From the NCBI GenBank assembly GCA_011800805.1, contig MPNW01000152.1:160993-224992 (forward strand): a stretch of DNA of 64,000 nucleotides, written 5' to 3'. The notes beneath the pieces are model-generated. The model saw nothing but the letters and a program-made list of their open reading frames with translations, had not been told where the DNA came from and ran no database searches. This document shows, piece by piece, positions 1 through 12,579 of this stretch (positions are counted from its first letter, which is position 1; every line of letters starts with the position of its first letter). The translations under genes and the position numbers were made by a program. The stretch is from Hirudo medicinalis. Taxonomy: Eukaryota > Annelida > Clitellata > Hirudinida > Hirudinidae.

Positions 1-106
1 TCTCAGCTCTTCTGAAATGCGATGAAATTGGTGCTGGTTTTCTTGACTTGAAAAACTTCAGCCACTTGTTATTTTAAACGAACATTATGCATTATAATAC
101 TACTAA

Positions 107-107
107 C

Positions 108-177
<70 letters not shown>
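107..177. repeat. (TAA)n microsatellite
   Basis: About 70 bases of uninterrupted TAA/ATA trinucleotides in AT-rich intergenic DNA. No gene is visible next to it. Confidence 0.95.
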
Positions 178-178
<1 letters not shown>

Positions 179-312
179 TTCAATCATTTCATGCAAAATA
201 AAACTCTTCATTAATGGTCGGGTGTTCAAATGGTTTATTTTCGACGACATTCGAAGAATTTCCTTCGCTGGTGTCAGAAGAATGTTTGCAACCACAAAAG
301 TAGAAACGCTGT

Positions 313-406
313 TTCCAAGTGAGAATGTGATGACAAATATTCTTCCAAGTGAGAATGTGATGACAAATATTCTTCCAAGTGAGAATGTGATGACAAATAT
401 TCTTCC
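313..406. repeat. 30-bp minisatellite, three identical units
   Basis: Three head-to-tail 30-base units, each containing GAGAATGTGATGACAAATAT. Because 30 is a multiple of three, both strands stay open across it. The short ORFs spanning this place are therefore a by-product of the repeat and not evidence of a gene. Confidence 0.9.
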
Positions 407-717
407 AGACGCTCATTCAATTGGAATGATTAAACACATCTTTTGCAAATAATTCAGGCTCATTTGAATTAATTACAATATTATTATTTAATTAAGTAAC
501 TTATTTATAATTATTATTAATCCGATGATAACATTCGTTATTTGTTCAGTTTTAATAATTACGTCCTAATTAAGAAATTAATTTGTGAAATTAAAGGTAA
601 ACCATTTAAGGATAGTGATCATTATTTTGAGTAATAGCAATGATGATTACGTTTAGTAATGGTGATTATAATAAGTTCAATAACGATGATTATTATGATT
701 ATTATGTCTAACAATGA

Positions 718-919
718 TTTGTATTTGTATTTATCCGATCTTTTGAGTGCCTTATGCATCCGAACAGGATGTGAAGGCACTTTTTAATCGATCTACCATT
801 TACCTACCAGAGGGCGCTCACTGGCGGTGCAGGCTGGGTTGCGAACACGACACATTACGACTGTTGCTATTACGACCGCATGCAGGAACGCAAACCATTC
901 GGCCACCTTGCACGCCAAT
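718..919 (+). repeat. Dispersed repeat, copy 1 (SINE- or MITE-like)
   Basis: About 200 bases that are GC-richer than their surroundings. They match 15177-15390 closely over most of their length and 15492-15650 more weakly. All copies begin with a GTATTT-type leader followed by TTTTGAGTGCC, share GGATGTGAAGGCACTT and GGGTTGCGAACACGACACAT, and end in GCCAAT. No coding potential is evident. The GGGTTGCGAAC stretch loosely resembles a tRNA B box, which would fit a SINE, but no A box was identified. Confidence 0.75.
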
Positions 920-3900
920 GGTTATTATTATTATGCTTGGTTATTATAATATTAATAGTAATTCGTGGAATGAGTAATAAATATGCTTTCTCCATTTATT
1001 TGAAGGCTTCAAGAACTAATTTCTCGGTGCTTGTTGCATTAGATATTCGACGTTCAACCTTCTGCCAGCTTGTAAACATGAATTTGTAGATAATTACATA
1101 TTCATTAAATCAGCATAGATTATGCACTCGTAATACATTCGGTTAAATAACGTGCTTTTACTAATCCTTGACCTACTTCACGATGATTTACATTGAATGA
1201 CGTCATGGTAACGATGAACAAGTTTATGTTCCAAAGCATCTGAAAAGATCTGAATATTGTGTTTAAATATTTTATAATAATCTAATATACATCATCTAAT
1301 TTTTAAAATAATCTAAAAATGTCAGTTTCAATCTAAATACTTCTTTTGCTCTCAAACTATCAAATTCATTTGAACTTTTTTTTCAATTTCATTTGATTTC
1401 AGTCTTTATTTTTGTATTTGTTTTTGTCTGCATCCGCTGATGCGTTTTTATCTCAAAGTGAAGGAAGAGGTCCTCCACACAATTGGAAGACGAAACAAAT
1501 AGATAAATGCAATTATTAGTATTAATTATAATTATTATTAATTATTAAATAATAATTATTACTTTAATTGTAAAATGTTTTGATGATAATGAATCTTATC
1601 ATTGTAATTGATAATTACTAATTGTTTGACATGAAAAATTCATTCGTTAGTGACAATAAGATTACAAGTTCTTCACGTGGCTGACTCGTTTAAGACAAGG
1701 AATTGTTTAAGTTTTATTCCTCAATTTCTTGATGTTTCTAATCGAAATTTTTCAAAACTTTCCATAAAACTTGAAGTGAAATGAAAACATCTCAATTGAA
1801 GTGAAATGAAAACATTTCAATTGTTTTTCAGTTTCAAAAACATAATTTCACCTCACAAACGACAAGAACCCATAAAAAATATGAACTTCAGGAAATATTT
1901 GTTAAGGATTCTTTATTTGTTATTTATGCTTATCCTTATCAAAGTATTTGTTATATTTCGATGAAGAAACGAAGAATAAAAATGCTTAAAGAAACTTGAA
2001 TTATCACTCGGGCAGAATGTTCTGGGTTGCATGACTTTCTTCTCTTAAGCAGCCGTTACTGACTCTAAGAACAGACTTTTACAAGATTTACTGTAAAGAA
2101 ACTTCCTCTAATGAATTTCATATTTCTTCCTCTTCGGACACTTCTGCAGACAGCAGCACATCACTTATTACTAGCATTTTAAATCTGCTTCAAACACATT
2201 CGTCACTAAATTTTATCTACGTTCGAAAAGTGACTCCAGACATCATAAGAGTCCTCGTATCAGTCGGAAAGGCATCAAACTTAGTTTTGTTGTGCTGAGG
2301 ATTTCCACTTCAAGAACCATCTTCGACTCGCATCTATTTGCTTTTTAAAATGATTTTCATCTGCATCTTCAAACTTTTCGACGTGCTGATTATAAATGTA
2401 TATTTCCACAAGTGGATCAAAACAGTTTGCTTTGAAAATTCGTTTTAGAAATCAACAACGAAAAAAAAATATGACCATTGCAAAACAATTTGCTTCTAAA
2501 TAATATTATTGCAGTTAAAATTATTATTAATATGAAATAACAAAAACATTCACTTAATTACAAATGATTTGCTTTGAGCACCGAAAAGTCTGGATGGAAA
2601 TATTGTCATGTTATCCATTTTATTGAGTGGCATTCGTGCAAATCAATCCGTGGTTTTTCATATGAGATGATGATGTGATGTCAATGGAGGTGATGATGGT
2701 GATGGTGCTGATGATGATTTAATAATATCAAGCGACGAAATGGACTCTACTTACCAATTTCTTGTTGGAGCTGGTTTCACCAGTCTTCAAGTGAAATAGT
2801 TAAAACTTTCAACAGACATGGTTGCATGGCAACATCACTTGCTTTCATTTGTTGAGCGCCAGGATTTAGAAGAGCGAGAGTTTTTATGTTATTAATTGAA
2901 ATAAGTATTAAATGTTTATTTCATACAAAATACTCCTTAAATGTGTCATTTCTCTCATAATAATCAAGCGCATGCATGGATGGTTTGCGAGGAAGGCAAA
3001 GAGAGTTGATGAGAAGTTTTCATTCTTGCCGAATAACCCTCATGTCAATCCTAATTTATCACTTAATCCACATAAATGTGCTAGGGAAGTGTAGTGGACT
3101 ACTAATGGAGGAAGGCTGGATAATCAATGATGTGACTCCAAGCAACACTCAGGTATGGGAATAATGCAAGATAAATGGATATAAATACATATGAAGAAGC
3201 AACACCTCGTGTTTGTGATTTTTCAACTAAACATTAAACCAATATTTTAGTCTTGTTATTTACATTTTATCAACATTAGTGATCAATTAATTAATTATCA
3301 ATATTTTCATTATCATGTTGATGTGAGTAATTATACACTAAAGACCATTTTCCGTGAAAAAAACCCATTATTTCTTGATCTTTTAGAAATGAAACATAAA
3401 TTTATAAGTTTTCGTTTAGCGGCACTAAAACCTGGTCATGCAGGTTGTCTTAGGAAAAAAGCAATCCATAGATATTCCAGGCCGAAATACCATAATGAAT
3501 AAATAAATATTTTCGTTTTAAAAGTCTTTGTAAAGTTTCTATTCATTTCAAATTTGATAAGTTTATAAATTACAACAAAACGCAAAAAAGATTATTTAGT
3601 AAAACTAAGCAAATCTTTAATTTAATTCCAGGCACTTCTAACAGAAGCAAAATTTAAAAATTTTTTCGTTAACTTCGTCTTATAAAAATTGTCTCAGAAA
3701 TTAGTTGATTTAGTTTGATATTCTTGTTAAGAAATAAAGATAAATGAGTTGAATTATCATTAGGCACTAAATATTTCTTATCAGTTCAACAAAGAACATC
3801 TCCAGTTAATGGGACTCATATCTTTAACTATTCCTTTCAATCATATCAATATGATTATGAATCTGATATGGAAGCAACTTTCAAACTGGAGAAATAAATA

Positions 3901-6434
3901 AATGGAGCCAACATTCAAACAAATTGCTTCATGAGAAATTGTCAACTTTCATAAATTCACGTTGCTTAAGAAGTGTATTCTTGTGTTCATATTCATTCGT
4001 GTTCATTCGAACAGTGTCAACTCCATGCAATGGCAAAATTTTAATAAAACTAAACATTTACGATTTACGTGCACGATTTGCTCGCAAATATTGTTAGGCG
4101 CACTGCGTTTGCACTTCATGTGAACCCAGGTACTTATATTTTGGTCTTCAACACATGGTTCCAAATCCATAATTTATGGACAAGCAAAAAGAAAAGTTTA
4201 TTTTAAAAAAATAAGCTGGCAAATAAAGCTTTATAAAAGGAAAATGTTGAACTTCAATTGTGAATCCACGGAGCTCTTCGCTCTGAAGAATGTTGACAGT
4301 CCTAAGTCGGGTTTTCCGCTTTTGTATAATTGAAGATATTTTTAAATGAAGGATCGACACATAAGAAAGTGTCGAAAAAGAAACTATTTTTGACTCCAGA
4401 TGTCTGAAGCTTATTTCTAAACAGAAGAACATCGACCAATGTGAGTTTTATTAATAAATTCATTTGAAATAGTAACTAATAATAATGCATAAACTCTTGT
4501 TCTACTAAAACTGCTTAAGTTAATTTTTGAAATCTTTATAAATGTGTGCTTTCGAGAGTTACAGAGAAACATCCCGCTCTTCTTGTAAAATCATAAAAAT
4601 TGGGAGAGATTTAATTAATTAAAAATTTTCTATCATCAATATTCGAATGTCTTTGGAAAGCCATGTTAAACTACACTCAGTATTCATTTAAAGGTAATCA
4701 TCAGTTGAACCTTTTGCAAATCGTATAAGCACACACAGAAACTCAAACGTATGATTTTGTATTAACTAAGGTCCACATAAAGTCGCGAATAATAAAGAAG
4801 ATTATCAATGCCTACGGGCATTATTCTACATTCGCCTTAGTTTCTTAGTTTTTGAGATTAATTCACTCAAGCCATTCTCTTTTTTTCTGCGATAATCTCC
4901 AGAACGATCATGATCCCACCACGACTTTAATCTTGGTAGTGTTTCCAAACTTAATAATAAATAATAATTACTTAATAACAACCTAATTAAGCTGATAATT
5001 AATATGTCATTATTATCTTGAATAGGATTATTAATTAGGTATTAATAAACCTAATGATTAATAATCTTATAGTAACTTTCTTATCACATCATCAGCTTGA
5101 CATAGTCTGGGCCATTATTTTTATTGACCAAGCCAAGTAACATTAAATTTAATATTTGTAATGAACTTTTTCATGCAATCAATCCTTTAAAGAATTTATT
5201 ACCGACATCTTAAAGCCATCCATCACCCTTCCTTGTTTGAACAGGATGGTCCTGCATTGTCTTCCTTGATACCTCCATTCACTCTTGTCAACCTCGACAG
5301 CATTTTTCATTCAACGGATGATTTGATCACTTTGTGGCAACCTCCCCCAGAGCCATCTGTTTTCGTTCCAAACACCATTGCTGAGTAAATGAAGTACAAC
5401 ATTCCAGAAAAGGTGAACTTTACCTTTCACATTATCAAATTGCAACCTGGGGTTTTCTAAAATTATCGCTCTATGCCACCCATGGCTCACACAGGCTTTG
5501 ATGTAAGCCATGCTCAACTCAACTCAACTATTTTGGTCTTTAAGCATGGAAATAAACCAGAGGTTTTTAAAACAAATGAGTTACTCAATAATTATTTATT
5601 TAGCAACAAATAAATATCAAGGAAGATGAAATGCTTAAAATGTTACAAAATAAAGGAAGAATTTAAAGATAAAAGATTTCACTATCACAAAATTGTAAAA
5701 CACAAACAATATGATTCAAGTTGAGATCACTAACTACGAGGGTGGTGGCTATGAAGACAACAATGGAAAGTCAAGAAGCCATCTCTGAGAACCATACTAA
5801 GATTTGAACATCCACCTTCTACATAACTGGTTTTAAACTGAAATCCAGTGCAGTACAACATCACAAGTGCACAAGAATTATCTCAAAGCAAAACAAATTT
5901 AATGACATGGTAAATAAGACAACATGGAACATCGAAAACTGGCGGTCAATACGAGATGTACTGTCAATACAACAAGGTAGATGGCGTTGGATGATCCGGT
6001 CGGTCATCGTTAAAAAATGACTAATATTGGCAACTAAATAGAAAAATACCAACAGAATTAAATTTATGAGTAATTTCATGAGCAGAGTCAAGCCTTTAGT
6101 GAATATTTCATGATAAACAACTTATTGTTATCTATAATAACAATATTAATTTCAAAATTATCTACAATAATAACATTAATATAGATTAGGTTGTTTCAAC
6201 AAAAAAAGAACTTTTAAATAGTTCTCCAGTTGAGGTAGTAAATCCTAGGAAGCATATTTAAAAACCATAATTTGCCATCAATATTAGGACTGCCAAACTT
6301 AAGTAATGGCAACAATTTTATTGTATTTAATATGTATTTATGCTACAATTAGTCATACAAAGTGTATTCTACATAATTCATGTTTCAAAAAAGGAATTAA
6401 ATTGGCAATCGACAGCAGGATCCAAAGAGGGTAA
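920..6434. other. Intergenic stretch with no supported gene
   Basis: AT-rich DNA with short (TAA/ATT), GAT-rich (about 2660-2720) and A-rich tracts and a 25-base direct duplication near 1772-1822. The open frames are short, lack splice support and resemble no family I recognise. A GC-richer patch at 5220-5530 may be an old interspersed repeat. Confidence 0.6.
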
Positions 6435-6513
6435 CTATTCTCCAAGATGGGGAATCACTTCATCAGAAATGAGGTGAACTGAGTTGGTAGGAGTCTCAAC
6501 TTCACCATGGTGC
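6435..6513 (-). CDS. Candidate terminal exon of a minus-strand gene
   Basis: Read on the minus strand, a good acceptor (pyrimidine-rich, ending CTTGCAG at 6514) precedes a 79-base open stretch ending in TAG. It encodes a short tail with HHGEVETPTNSVHLI. The next known minus-strand exon upstream is the RhoGAP exon at 12791-12911, so this could be the 3' end of that gene across a retrotransposon-filled intron. That is inference only. The exon has no domain and may be a chance splice-like ORF. Confidence 0.3.
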
Positions 6514-6966
6514 CTGCAAGAAGACAAATTAATTAGTGAATAAAATTAAGAATGAACCTTTCCTCCTCAAAAGTCAGTTGACCATTTTTATTTCCTCGAT
6601 TATTTCACGAAAAACAAACATGCCCACAATCCTAACACGATTCTCGTGGTTTATTTAACGATATAATATATTGAAGTTTGACAATATCAAAATAACCTCA
6701 GAAGGATAGGCTGCTTCTTTTATCTGCAACACCAACATTATTTAAATTTACAACTTAATATGACATGCCTCGGTTTCATCATTGCAACCCAACTAAAAAA
6801 AATCTTCTCGACTAAACTTACATAAAAGTAACATATCAAAGGCATATATTTTCAGACAGAGGAAACGAAGGTCAATGTTACAGCCATTCCCTGTAGTATT
6901 ATAATTTGCTCCACTTATCAACCAATAAGATTATTTAGTGATATCAGTGATTTCCAGGAAGCTTCA

Positions 6967-7642
6967 ATGAGCACTTCCGAAAGTGAAAGATCTGACGAAG
7001 AAGAAAATGTCAGCGACGTGTCTAGCGAGTTAGAAAAGAAGAAAGTTTATCATTCTACCGCAAGCGCCCGAAAGTCGGTTCGATAAGGAAAAGCACCATC
7101 GAATAAAACGCAACGTAGAATTCATCGAGAGGACACCTCCTCAAATTGCAACGCCGTCTCGATCGGGAATTTATAAAGCCGTACGCAAAGGAGCGCAGAA
7201 GCTAGAATCATATATGATGAACTCGAAGAATGAAAATTGATCTTTGCATTTTGATGGAAAATTGATAAATAAGATGGAAAATAGTGGTAGTTAAGATTGA
7301 GGAAAACAAAATTAAACTTTCTTAGTTTTAGAGTGAGTTTTGCCAAATGACAAATCACAAACTATTCCAAATGCAATAGAAAGTACTTTAGGCAAATTCA
7401 AATTATTGGGAGCAATAAAAACGATTGCACGCGATGCCGCTGCTGCAAACACCGTTAGGCAGAATGGAGTTGTGCGATTGCAACAAAATTTCAAGATCGA
7501 GACTTTGACAAACCGGTCCTATATTGGATGCCAGCATCACATACTAGATAGAGTATCAAAGCATGTATTTGACCACTTCTTTGGTGAATCCAGCACATCG
7601 CCTAATATTAATTACAATGGTCTGCAACCAAAATCAGCATAG
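6967..7642 (+). pseudogene. Broken mobile-element ORF (IGCQHH-type)
   Basis: A Met-initiated acidic stretch (MSTSESERSDEEEN...) at 6967 stops at about 7086. Open reading resumes at 7340-7642 with motifs VRQNGVVRLQQNF and YIGCQHHILDRVSKHVFDHF. The second segment resembles uncharacterised proteins that recur in invertebrate genomes in high copy, which suggests a transposon product (recollection of the family type, not a search). The reading frame is interrupted at least twice and no terminal repeats were found. Confidence 0.4.
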
Positions 7643-8123
7643 GATTTTCTTATAGATTTTTTGTCATCTTGTCAGGTTTTCTTGCAAAACTCATGTTTTT
7701 AGTTTAATTAAGCTCAAAATTTCTTTATTTATCCTATTCTTGAGTCAAAAAACCATATCCAATAATGATTTCTTACATTAATTTCTAGGAGCGAGATTCA
7801 AGAGAAATATGAATAGAAAACGCGAGGAATTGGGGGGGATCAGTAGGGTAGGGTAGGGTGGGATTGGCAGTGTGAGGAGTTCAGATGATCATGTCCCAAC
7901 AGGTTTATTTTGTTTATAGCGAAAGGTAAAGAATCTCGCTGGCTGGTATAACGTTTTGACATGTTTTCTGAGGTATTAGTCAAGAACGAGTTTAAACAAG
8001 CCTGCAACCGGATTTGTTAAGGTTTCAACATGCTAAATAAGTTCAGGATTTTGTTTGCTGTAAAAGCCACACAGTTTACATCCTGCATTCAATCGTGACT
8101 GTCCATGTGTTTTAGTTCTTATT

Positions 8124-8745
8124 ATGGCTCCAAGAGGTGGTGTAATTTCTCTAGACAACTTTTGTTTTATTTGTGGTGAATACACTGTTAAAAGTAAACA
8201 AAGGAACTTGTGATTTTGTGAAGAAAGTTTATTTTGCTTACTTCAAGTTGAAACTTGGGGATCAAGACAAACCATGGGCTCCTCACAAGGTGTGTAGAAG
8301 ATGTGAGGAAGATCTTCGTTTGTGGTTTAAGGGTAAGAAAAACTCATTTTGTTTTGGCATTCCGACGATGCGGCGTGTACGGCAAAACCACTCTAGTGAT
8401 TGCTATTTCTGTTCGGTAAATGGAAGAGGCTTTAATACTAAAAATAAAAAGAAAATATCTTACCTAAACCTTAGTTCAGCTATTCGTTCAGTGCCTCATA
8501 CCTCAGAAATACCAGTTCCACACCCGCCTTCAAGTTTGGATGATATCCGGAGCTATTCTGATCATGGAGACACATTACCTCACCAGGACGAATCTAGCTC
8601 AGATTTGTCTGTTGATGAAGGACACCATCCATTTTCTCAGAGCAAGCTTAATGATCTAGTTAGAGATTTAGGCCTTTCCAAAGGTGGAGCCGAATTGCTA
8701 GGGTCAAGACTGAAAAATGTCTTGAACTTCGTTCACTTGCGATAA
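8124..8745 (+). pseudogene. Frameshifted transposon-associated CxxC protein
   Basis: Starts at ATG 8124 (MAPRGGVISLDNFCFICGEY) and is knocked out of frame near 8200-8215. It then continues to 8745 with GDQDKPWAPHKVCRRC, SDCYFCSVNGRGF, FSQSKLNDLVRDLGLSKGGA and ELLGSRLK. The four spaced Cys pairs suggest a small zinc-binding N-terminal domain. I recognise this as a repetitive invertebrate family usually annotated as uncharacterised and probably carried by a mobile element. The C-terminus is shorter than the copies I know of. The frameshift marks it as dead. Confidence 0.6.
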
Positions 8746-8787
8746 ACTGCTTTCCTTTAAAAGTGCCTCTCTTAGCCTTAGTGTACA

Positions 8788-8854
8788 CTAAGTCCAAATC
8801 ATCTTAGTTATGCAACGGACTTTAATCAAATAAATAAATAAATAAATAAATAAA
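8788..8854 (+). mobile_element. 67-bp retro-inserted 3' tail with target duplication
   Basis: The 12-mer CCTTAGTGTACA occurs at 8776-8787 and again at 8855-8866. Between them lie 67 bases that end in (AAAT)n repeats. An A-rich tail plus a perfect 12-base target-site duplication is the signature of a severely 5'-truncated non-LTR or SINE insertion. The parent family is unknown. Confidence 0.75.
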
Positions 8855-8959
8855 CCTTAGTGTACATATTATTGCCACCCTGGACAAATTTTCGATTGTT
8901 GCTAAGTGGTGCCCACATCTTCTGTCATTACAGAGGTCGCCGCGCCTCATTCAACTTTC

Positions 8960-9312
8960 GGCCTGCTCGACATCAGATCACTCAATAACATGATGATATC
9001 CTCGACCTGAGAGCTGACCGAGGAATCAACATCCTTCTGCTAACCGTGATGTGGCATGATTCAGACTCGTTGCCCATTAGAACATTTCTTTCCAAAGGAT
9101 TTTCTGTTATCGATCGAGCAAGACCCAGAACTAATGATGACACCCTCCGCTGTAATCATGGCAGTGTCGCTATAATAGCAGCGCCAGGGTATCAGCTCGG
9201 TGTTGCCGATCTCTCGAAAGACTTCCTCGAGGCACTCAACATCTCACCATTATTGAGCCACGATGTTCGCAATGTCGAACGATCAGATTTTGGATTCTAT
9301 TTTACTCAGTAA
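8960..9312 (+). pseudogene. Non-LTR retrotransposon endonuclease (APE-type) fragment
   Basis: Minus a frameshift near 9000, the reading gives LDIRSLNN, then DILDLRADRGINILLLT, then WHDSDS and GFSVIDRARPRTNDD with CNHGSVAI downstream. This is the N-terminal half of an apurinic-type endonuclease domain (the LNIRSL...TETWH...NHGG signature of CR1/L2/jockey-group elements). No RT of the same element follows directly, so it is a truncated remnant. Confidence 0.7.
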
Positions 9313-9399
9313 ATCACAAAAAAATGTATCATATAGATCAAAATGAAGAGGCTCACTATTTACATTAATTTCAAAAACGTCCATCAACAACTTATAATT

Positions 9400-9840
9400 G
9401 ACCCTTTCAGCTGAAATTCAAGCAACCATTGCAACGGAGGTTAAAAAAAAAGGGGATGGTACAGCTTAGAGATTGACTCAACTCAAGATATTACGGTTAT
9501 TGATCACCTTGCCATCTGCATCAGGTATGTACGTTGTGGAAAAGTGCAAGTAAAGCTGCTAAAATTTGTTGCTGCAAAGCACTGCATGAAATTGTGAAAT
9601 TGGACTTAGAAAAACATGATTTAAGCAATAAGCAGGTTATTGGCTGTTCATTTGATGGAGCTTCTAATATGAGAGGTCAATATAATGGTATTCAAGCAAA
9701 ACTGAAGCAAGAAAATAAAAATGTCATTTTTGTGCATTGTGAAGTGCTTAAGTTGAATTTGGTAATGTCCAATGCCACAGTATGTTATAAAATTAAAATA
9801 ATTAAAAGTAATGTTATAAAATTGCTAAAATTTTCTTAGT
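9400..9840 (+). pseudogene. DUF4371 / ZMYM1-like hAT transposase remnant
   Basis: The first frame reads DSTQDITVIDHLAICIRYVR at 9470-9535. After a frameshift the second frame (9534-9839) reads NKQVIGCSFDGASNMRGQYN, GIQAKLKQ and FVHCEVLKLNLVMSNA. GxSFDGAxNMxG and the following HC..LNLV motif are hallmarks of the DUF4371 domain of hAT-derived ZMYM1-like proteins. The catalytic C-terminal half and terminal repeats are missing. Confidence 0.7.
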
Positions 9841-10135
9841 TTCAAGTCACTGCCATCTTCATTTCAGAGTCATGCAAAAGAATGCTTCTGGAATGAAACG
9901 AAGAATGTGCCGAAGGCCAAGCATTACTGCTGGTGACATGACATTTATCAATTTTATTTTATGTATTTTATTTCATGAATGTATATATTGTGTGGTTGTT
10001 TGAAGTGTGTTTATCGTCTGTGGGTTGTCGCGCGTCGTTGTGATTGGTTGTTGGAGTGGAGGAATATAGTTTGCATAATTAATTTGAGGAATGCTGGCTG
10101 TGCATATAAGCAAGTGTGAGAGTGAATGAAATTAT

Positions 10136-12405
10136 ATGCTCATCAAAAACAATCATCAAATAATTATAGAATCCTTTCAACCTCATGGTGACGGCTCTCC
10201 TCTTTCTGATCCCATTTGTCTCTCAGAAGTTCATAATGCATTGAAGAAATGTGGGAACTCTTCCCCAGGACTTGACCGCACCCACTATGAGATGCTCAGA
10301 AGATTTCCCCTTCCAAGCCTGAAAGATCTCCTCTCTTTATTCGACCAATCCTGGTTGTCTGGGGTAGTCCCTCATTCCTGGAAGAGAGCCATGGTTGTTC
10401 TAATTCCAAAGAAAGGAAAGCCACCTTCCTCCTACCATCCTGTTTCTCTGACTTCCATTCTTTGTAAGCTCCTTGAACGGCTGGTTGCCACAAGACGGTT
10501 CTTAGAATCGGAACATGTCAAACCACTACCAAGCTGGTTTCAGAAAAGGCCGAGGTTGCGTTGATCACATTGTCAGACTGATGCAGGACATTGCCACCTC
10601 TTCGTCCAAGAAACATATGACTACTGAAGTTTTCCTGGACTTCGAAAAAGCGACCTCGGTTTGGAGAGAGAGGGGATCATCTATCAACTCTCTGCTGGGT
10701 GTCAAAGGCAAACCTCTCCAATGGATCCACAGTTTTCTTCACGATAGGAGTTTCCAAGTGAGGATCGGATCTACCCTCTCCCAACCTTTTGTATTGGAAA
10801 ATGGCGCAGCACGGGGTAGTGTCCTCAGTCCTCTTCTATTCATCATCATCATGAACGCCATCCCAAACCCTAGCATAGGGGTTGAGTTGTCTATGTATGC
10901 CAATGACATTGCTCATTGGAAGACCGGGACCTCCTCATGAGCAATGACAACTCACATACAGAAACAATTCAACGACATGGCTGAGTTTCTATCTGCTAAT
11001 AGTTTCAAGATCTCAGCATCTAAATCACAAGCATCTTTATATACCAATATCAGGGTCAAGAGGAGAGAGGCCAATATCAGACTTCATAGCGACAAGGAAA
11101 TAATCCCCCTGTCTCCAACAGCCACCTTCTTCGGTATCGTCCTGGATTCAAGACTAGGTTGGTCTGTGCAAGCAGAAGCTATCAGAATCTGTTGCTTCAA
11201 ATGCCTCAACGCACTTAGAGCCATTTCAGGGAGTTCATTGGGTGCATACAAATCCAGCCTATTATGAGTTTACAGGGCCACCATCTGATCTCTCCTTGAC
11301 TACAGCTCTGAAGCGATTGACCTAGGGTTCAAACACATCAAGGACATCAACAACAAGATCCAGTGTCAAGCATTGAAGATCTGATGTGTTGGCATGAAGG
11401 GAACGAGTGCCTCAACTCTGCTAGTGGAATGCGGTGAGCTTCCTCTCGACCCATGAAGCTTGTGGCAAACCATGCCATCCATTGTTACACAAAACAAAAA
11501 GAAAGTCTGTTAATAACAAATATTTCATTTCTAGTGGCAGGAAGTCCAAGGCTCAAGCAAGGCTTCACCTCACGATGAATAAAAAAGGAATCTGCATTCC
11601 AGTTGAGACAATTGAGTCCCTCCTTTCCAGAGATCTCCTAAGAGACATTGTAGAGGAGGCTCCCACAACCTCCCCTTGGAGACTGAAGATGCCAGAGATT
11701 GATACCTCAAACCTCTCCATAGCAGCTGACAACCCTGTGAAGATGCTCAGTGCAAGGGAGAAAATTGAGGATCTCCAAGGAAACCTCCTCTGCTACACAG
11801 AGGCCTCCAAGACCTTGGATGACAGGGCCAAAATTGGAATATTCATTCCAGAGAAGCAAGTCGATATCAGCCTCAGGACAACAAGTCACAACTGCATAAG
11901 TTTGACCAAAATAGCAGCTATTGAGGACTGTTTACTCCATATGAAGGACTCCTGCCAGGGAAAGAACTTCAATGCAGTCATTTTCAGCGATTCTCTTAGC
12001 ACCTTACAGGCACTAAAGGATTGCGACTATAATGATCGAGGTATCTACAAAACGCTATCTCTGATTTCAGAAATTCAAGAAGGAAGAAATGTCACTCTCA
12101 TCTGGGTTCCTGCCCAGAATCCCTGGCAATGAGAAGGGTGATGCTCTAGCAAAAACTGCCACTACCAGGGAGCAGATAGACTGATGGATTCCAGCATCTA
12201 TCAAGATGCCAAAAGGTCTGTGGCATCCAGCAGATGGGATGAAGACCCAAGAAGCCTTCATTACAAGACAATAGAGAAACTTGTATCGATGAAGAGCAAA
12301 TTCCAATGTGTCTCAAAGAGGAAGGAGACCTTGATATCCAGACTCCGTCTTGGAAAGTGTGCTTTGAATCGGTGCTTGTTTCTCATGAAGCACCATCCAG
12401 ATTAA
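10136..12405 (+). pseudogene. Non-LTR retrotransposon RT plus RNase H, decayed
   Basis: RT blocks in order: SSPGLDRTHYEMLRRFP, WKRAMVVLIPKKGKPPSSYH, YQAGFRKGRGCVDHIVRLMQ, EVFLDFEKA, ENGAARGSVLSPLLF, and the catalytic box as SMYANDIAHW (YAND instead of YADD). Connection sequences follow (KSQASLYT, FFGIVLDSRLGW), then an RNase H domain at about 11755-12130 (YTEASKTLDDRAKIGIF, VIFSDSLSTLQALKDCD, IWVPA, GNEKGDALAKTA). The C-terminus is RLRLGKCALNRCLFLMKHHP. The jockey/I-group layout is clear. At least three frameshifts and a changed active site show it is dead. It probably sits in an intron of the minus-strand RhoGAP gene. Confidence 0.85.
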
Positions 12406-12578
12406 TAATACAACAAAGATAATCAACAAATGAACTCATTAAAGAATACCATGCAATATGTACAATGTGTAAGATTTTTTAAATAACAGAATATTGAAGG
12501 GCAGGATTGCAATTGATTTTTCATTGACGATGGAATATAGATAGAATGTATATCTTCTTGGACCATAACATCGAATGG

Positions 12579-12579
12579 N
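12579..12579. other. Single N flanked by a 13-bp duplication (assembly seam)
   Basis: TAACATCGAATGG occurs immediately on both sides of the N. This looks like two overlapping contig ends that were joined without merging, so the N and one copy are probably artefacts. Confidence 0.75.

Noticed and set aside
5311..5517. Minus-strand 68-residue frame (AYIKACVSHGWHRAI)
   Set aside because: Slightly GC-rich and protein-like, but with no family match, splice support or start context. More likely an old interspersed repeat.
7843..7862. TAGGG-like short tandem
   Set aside because: About three units only; too short and not the animal telomere repeat.
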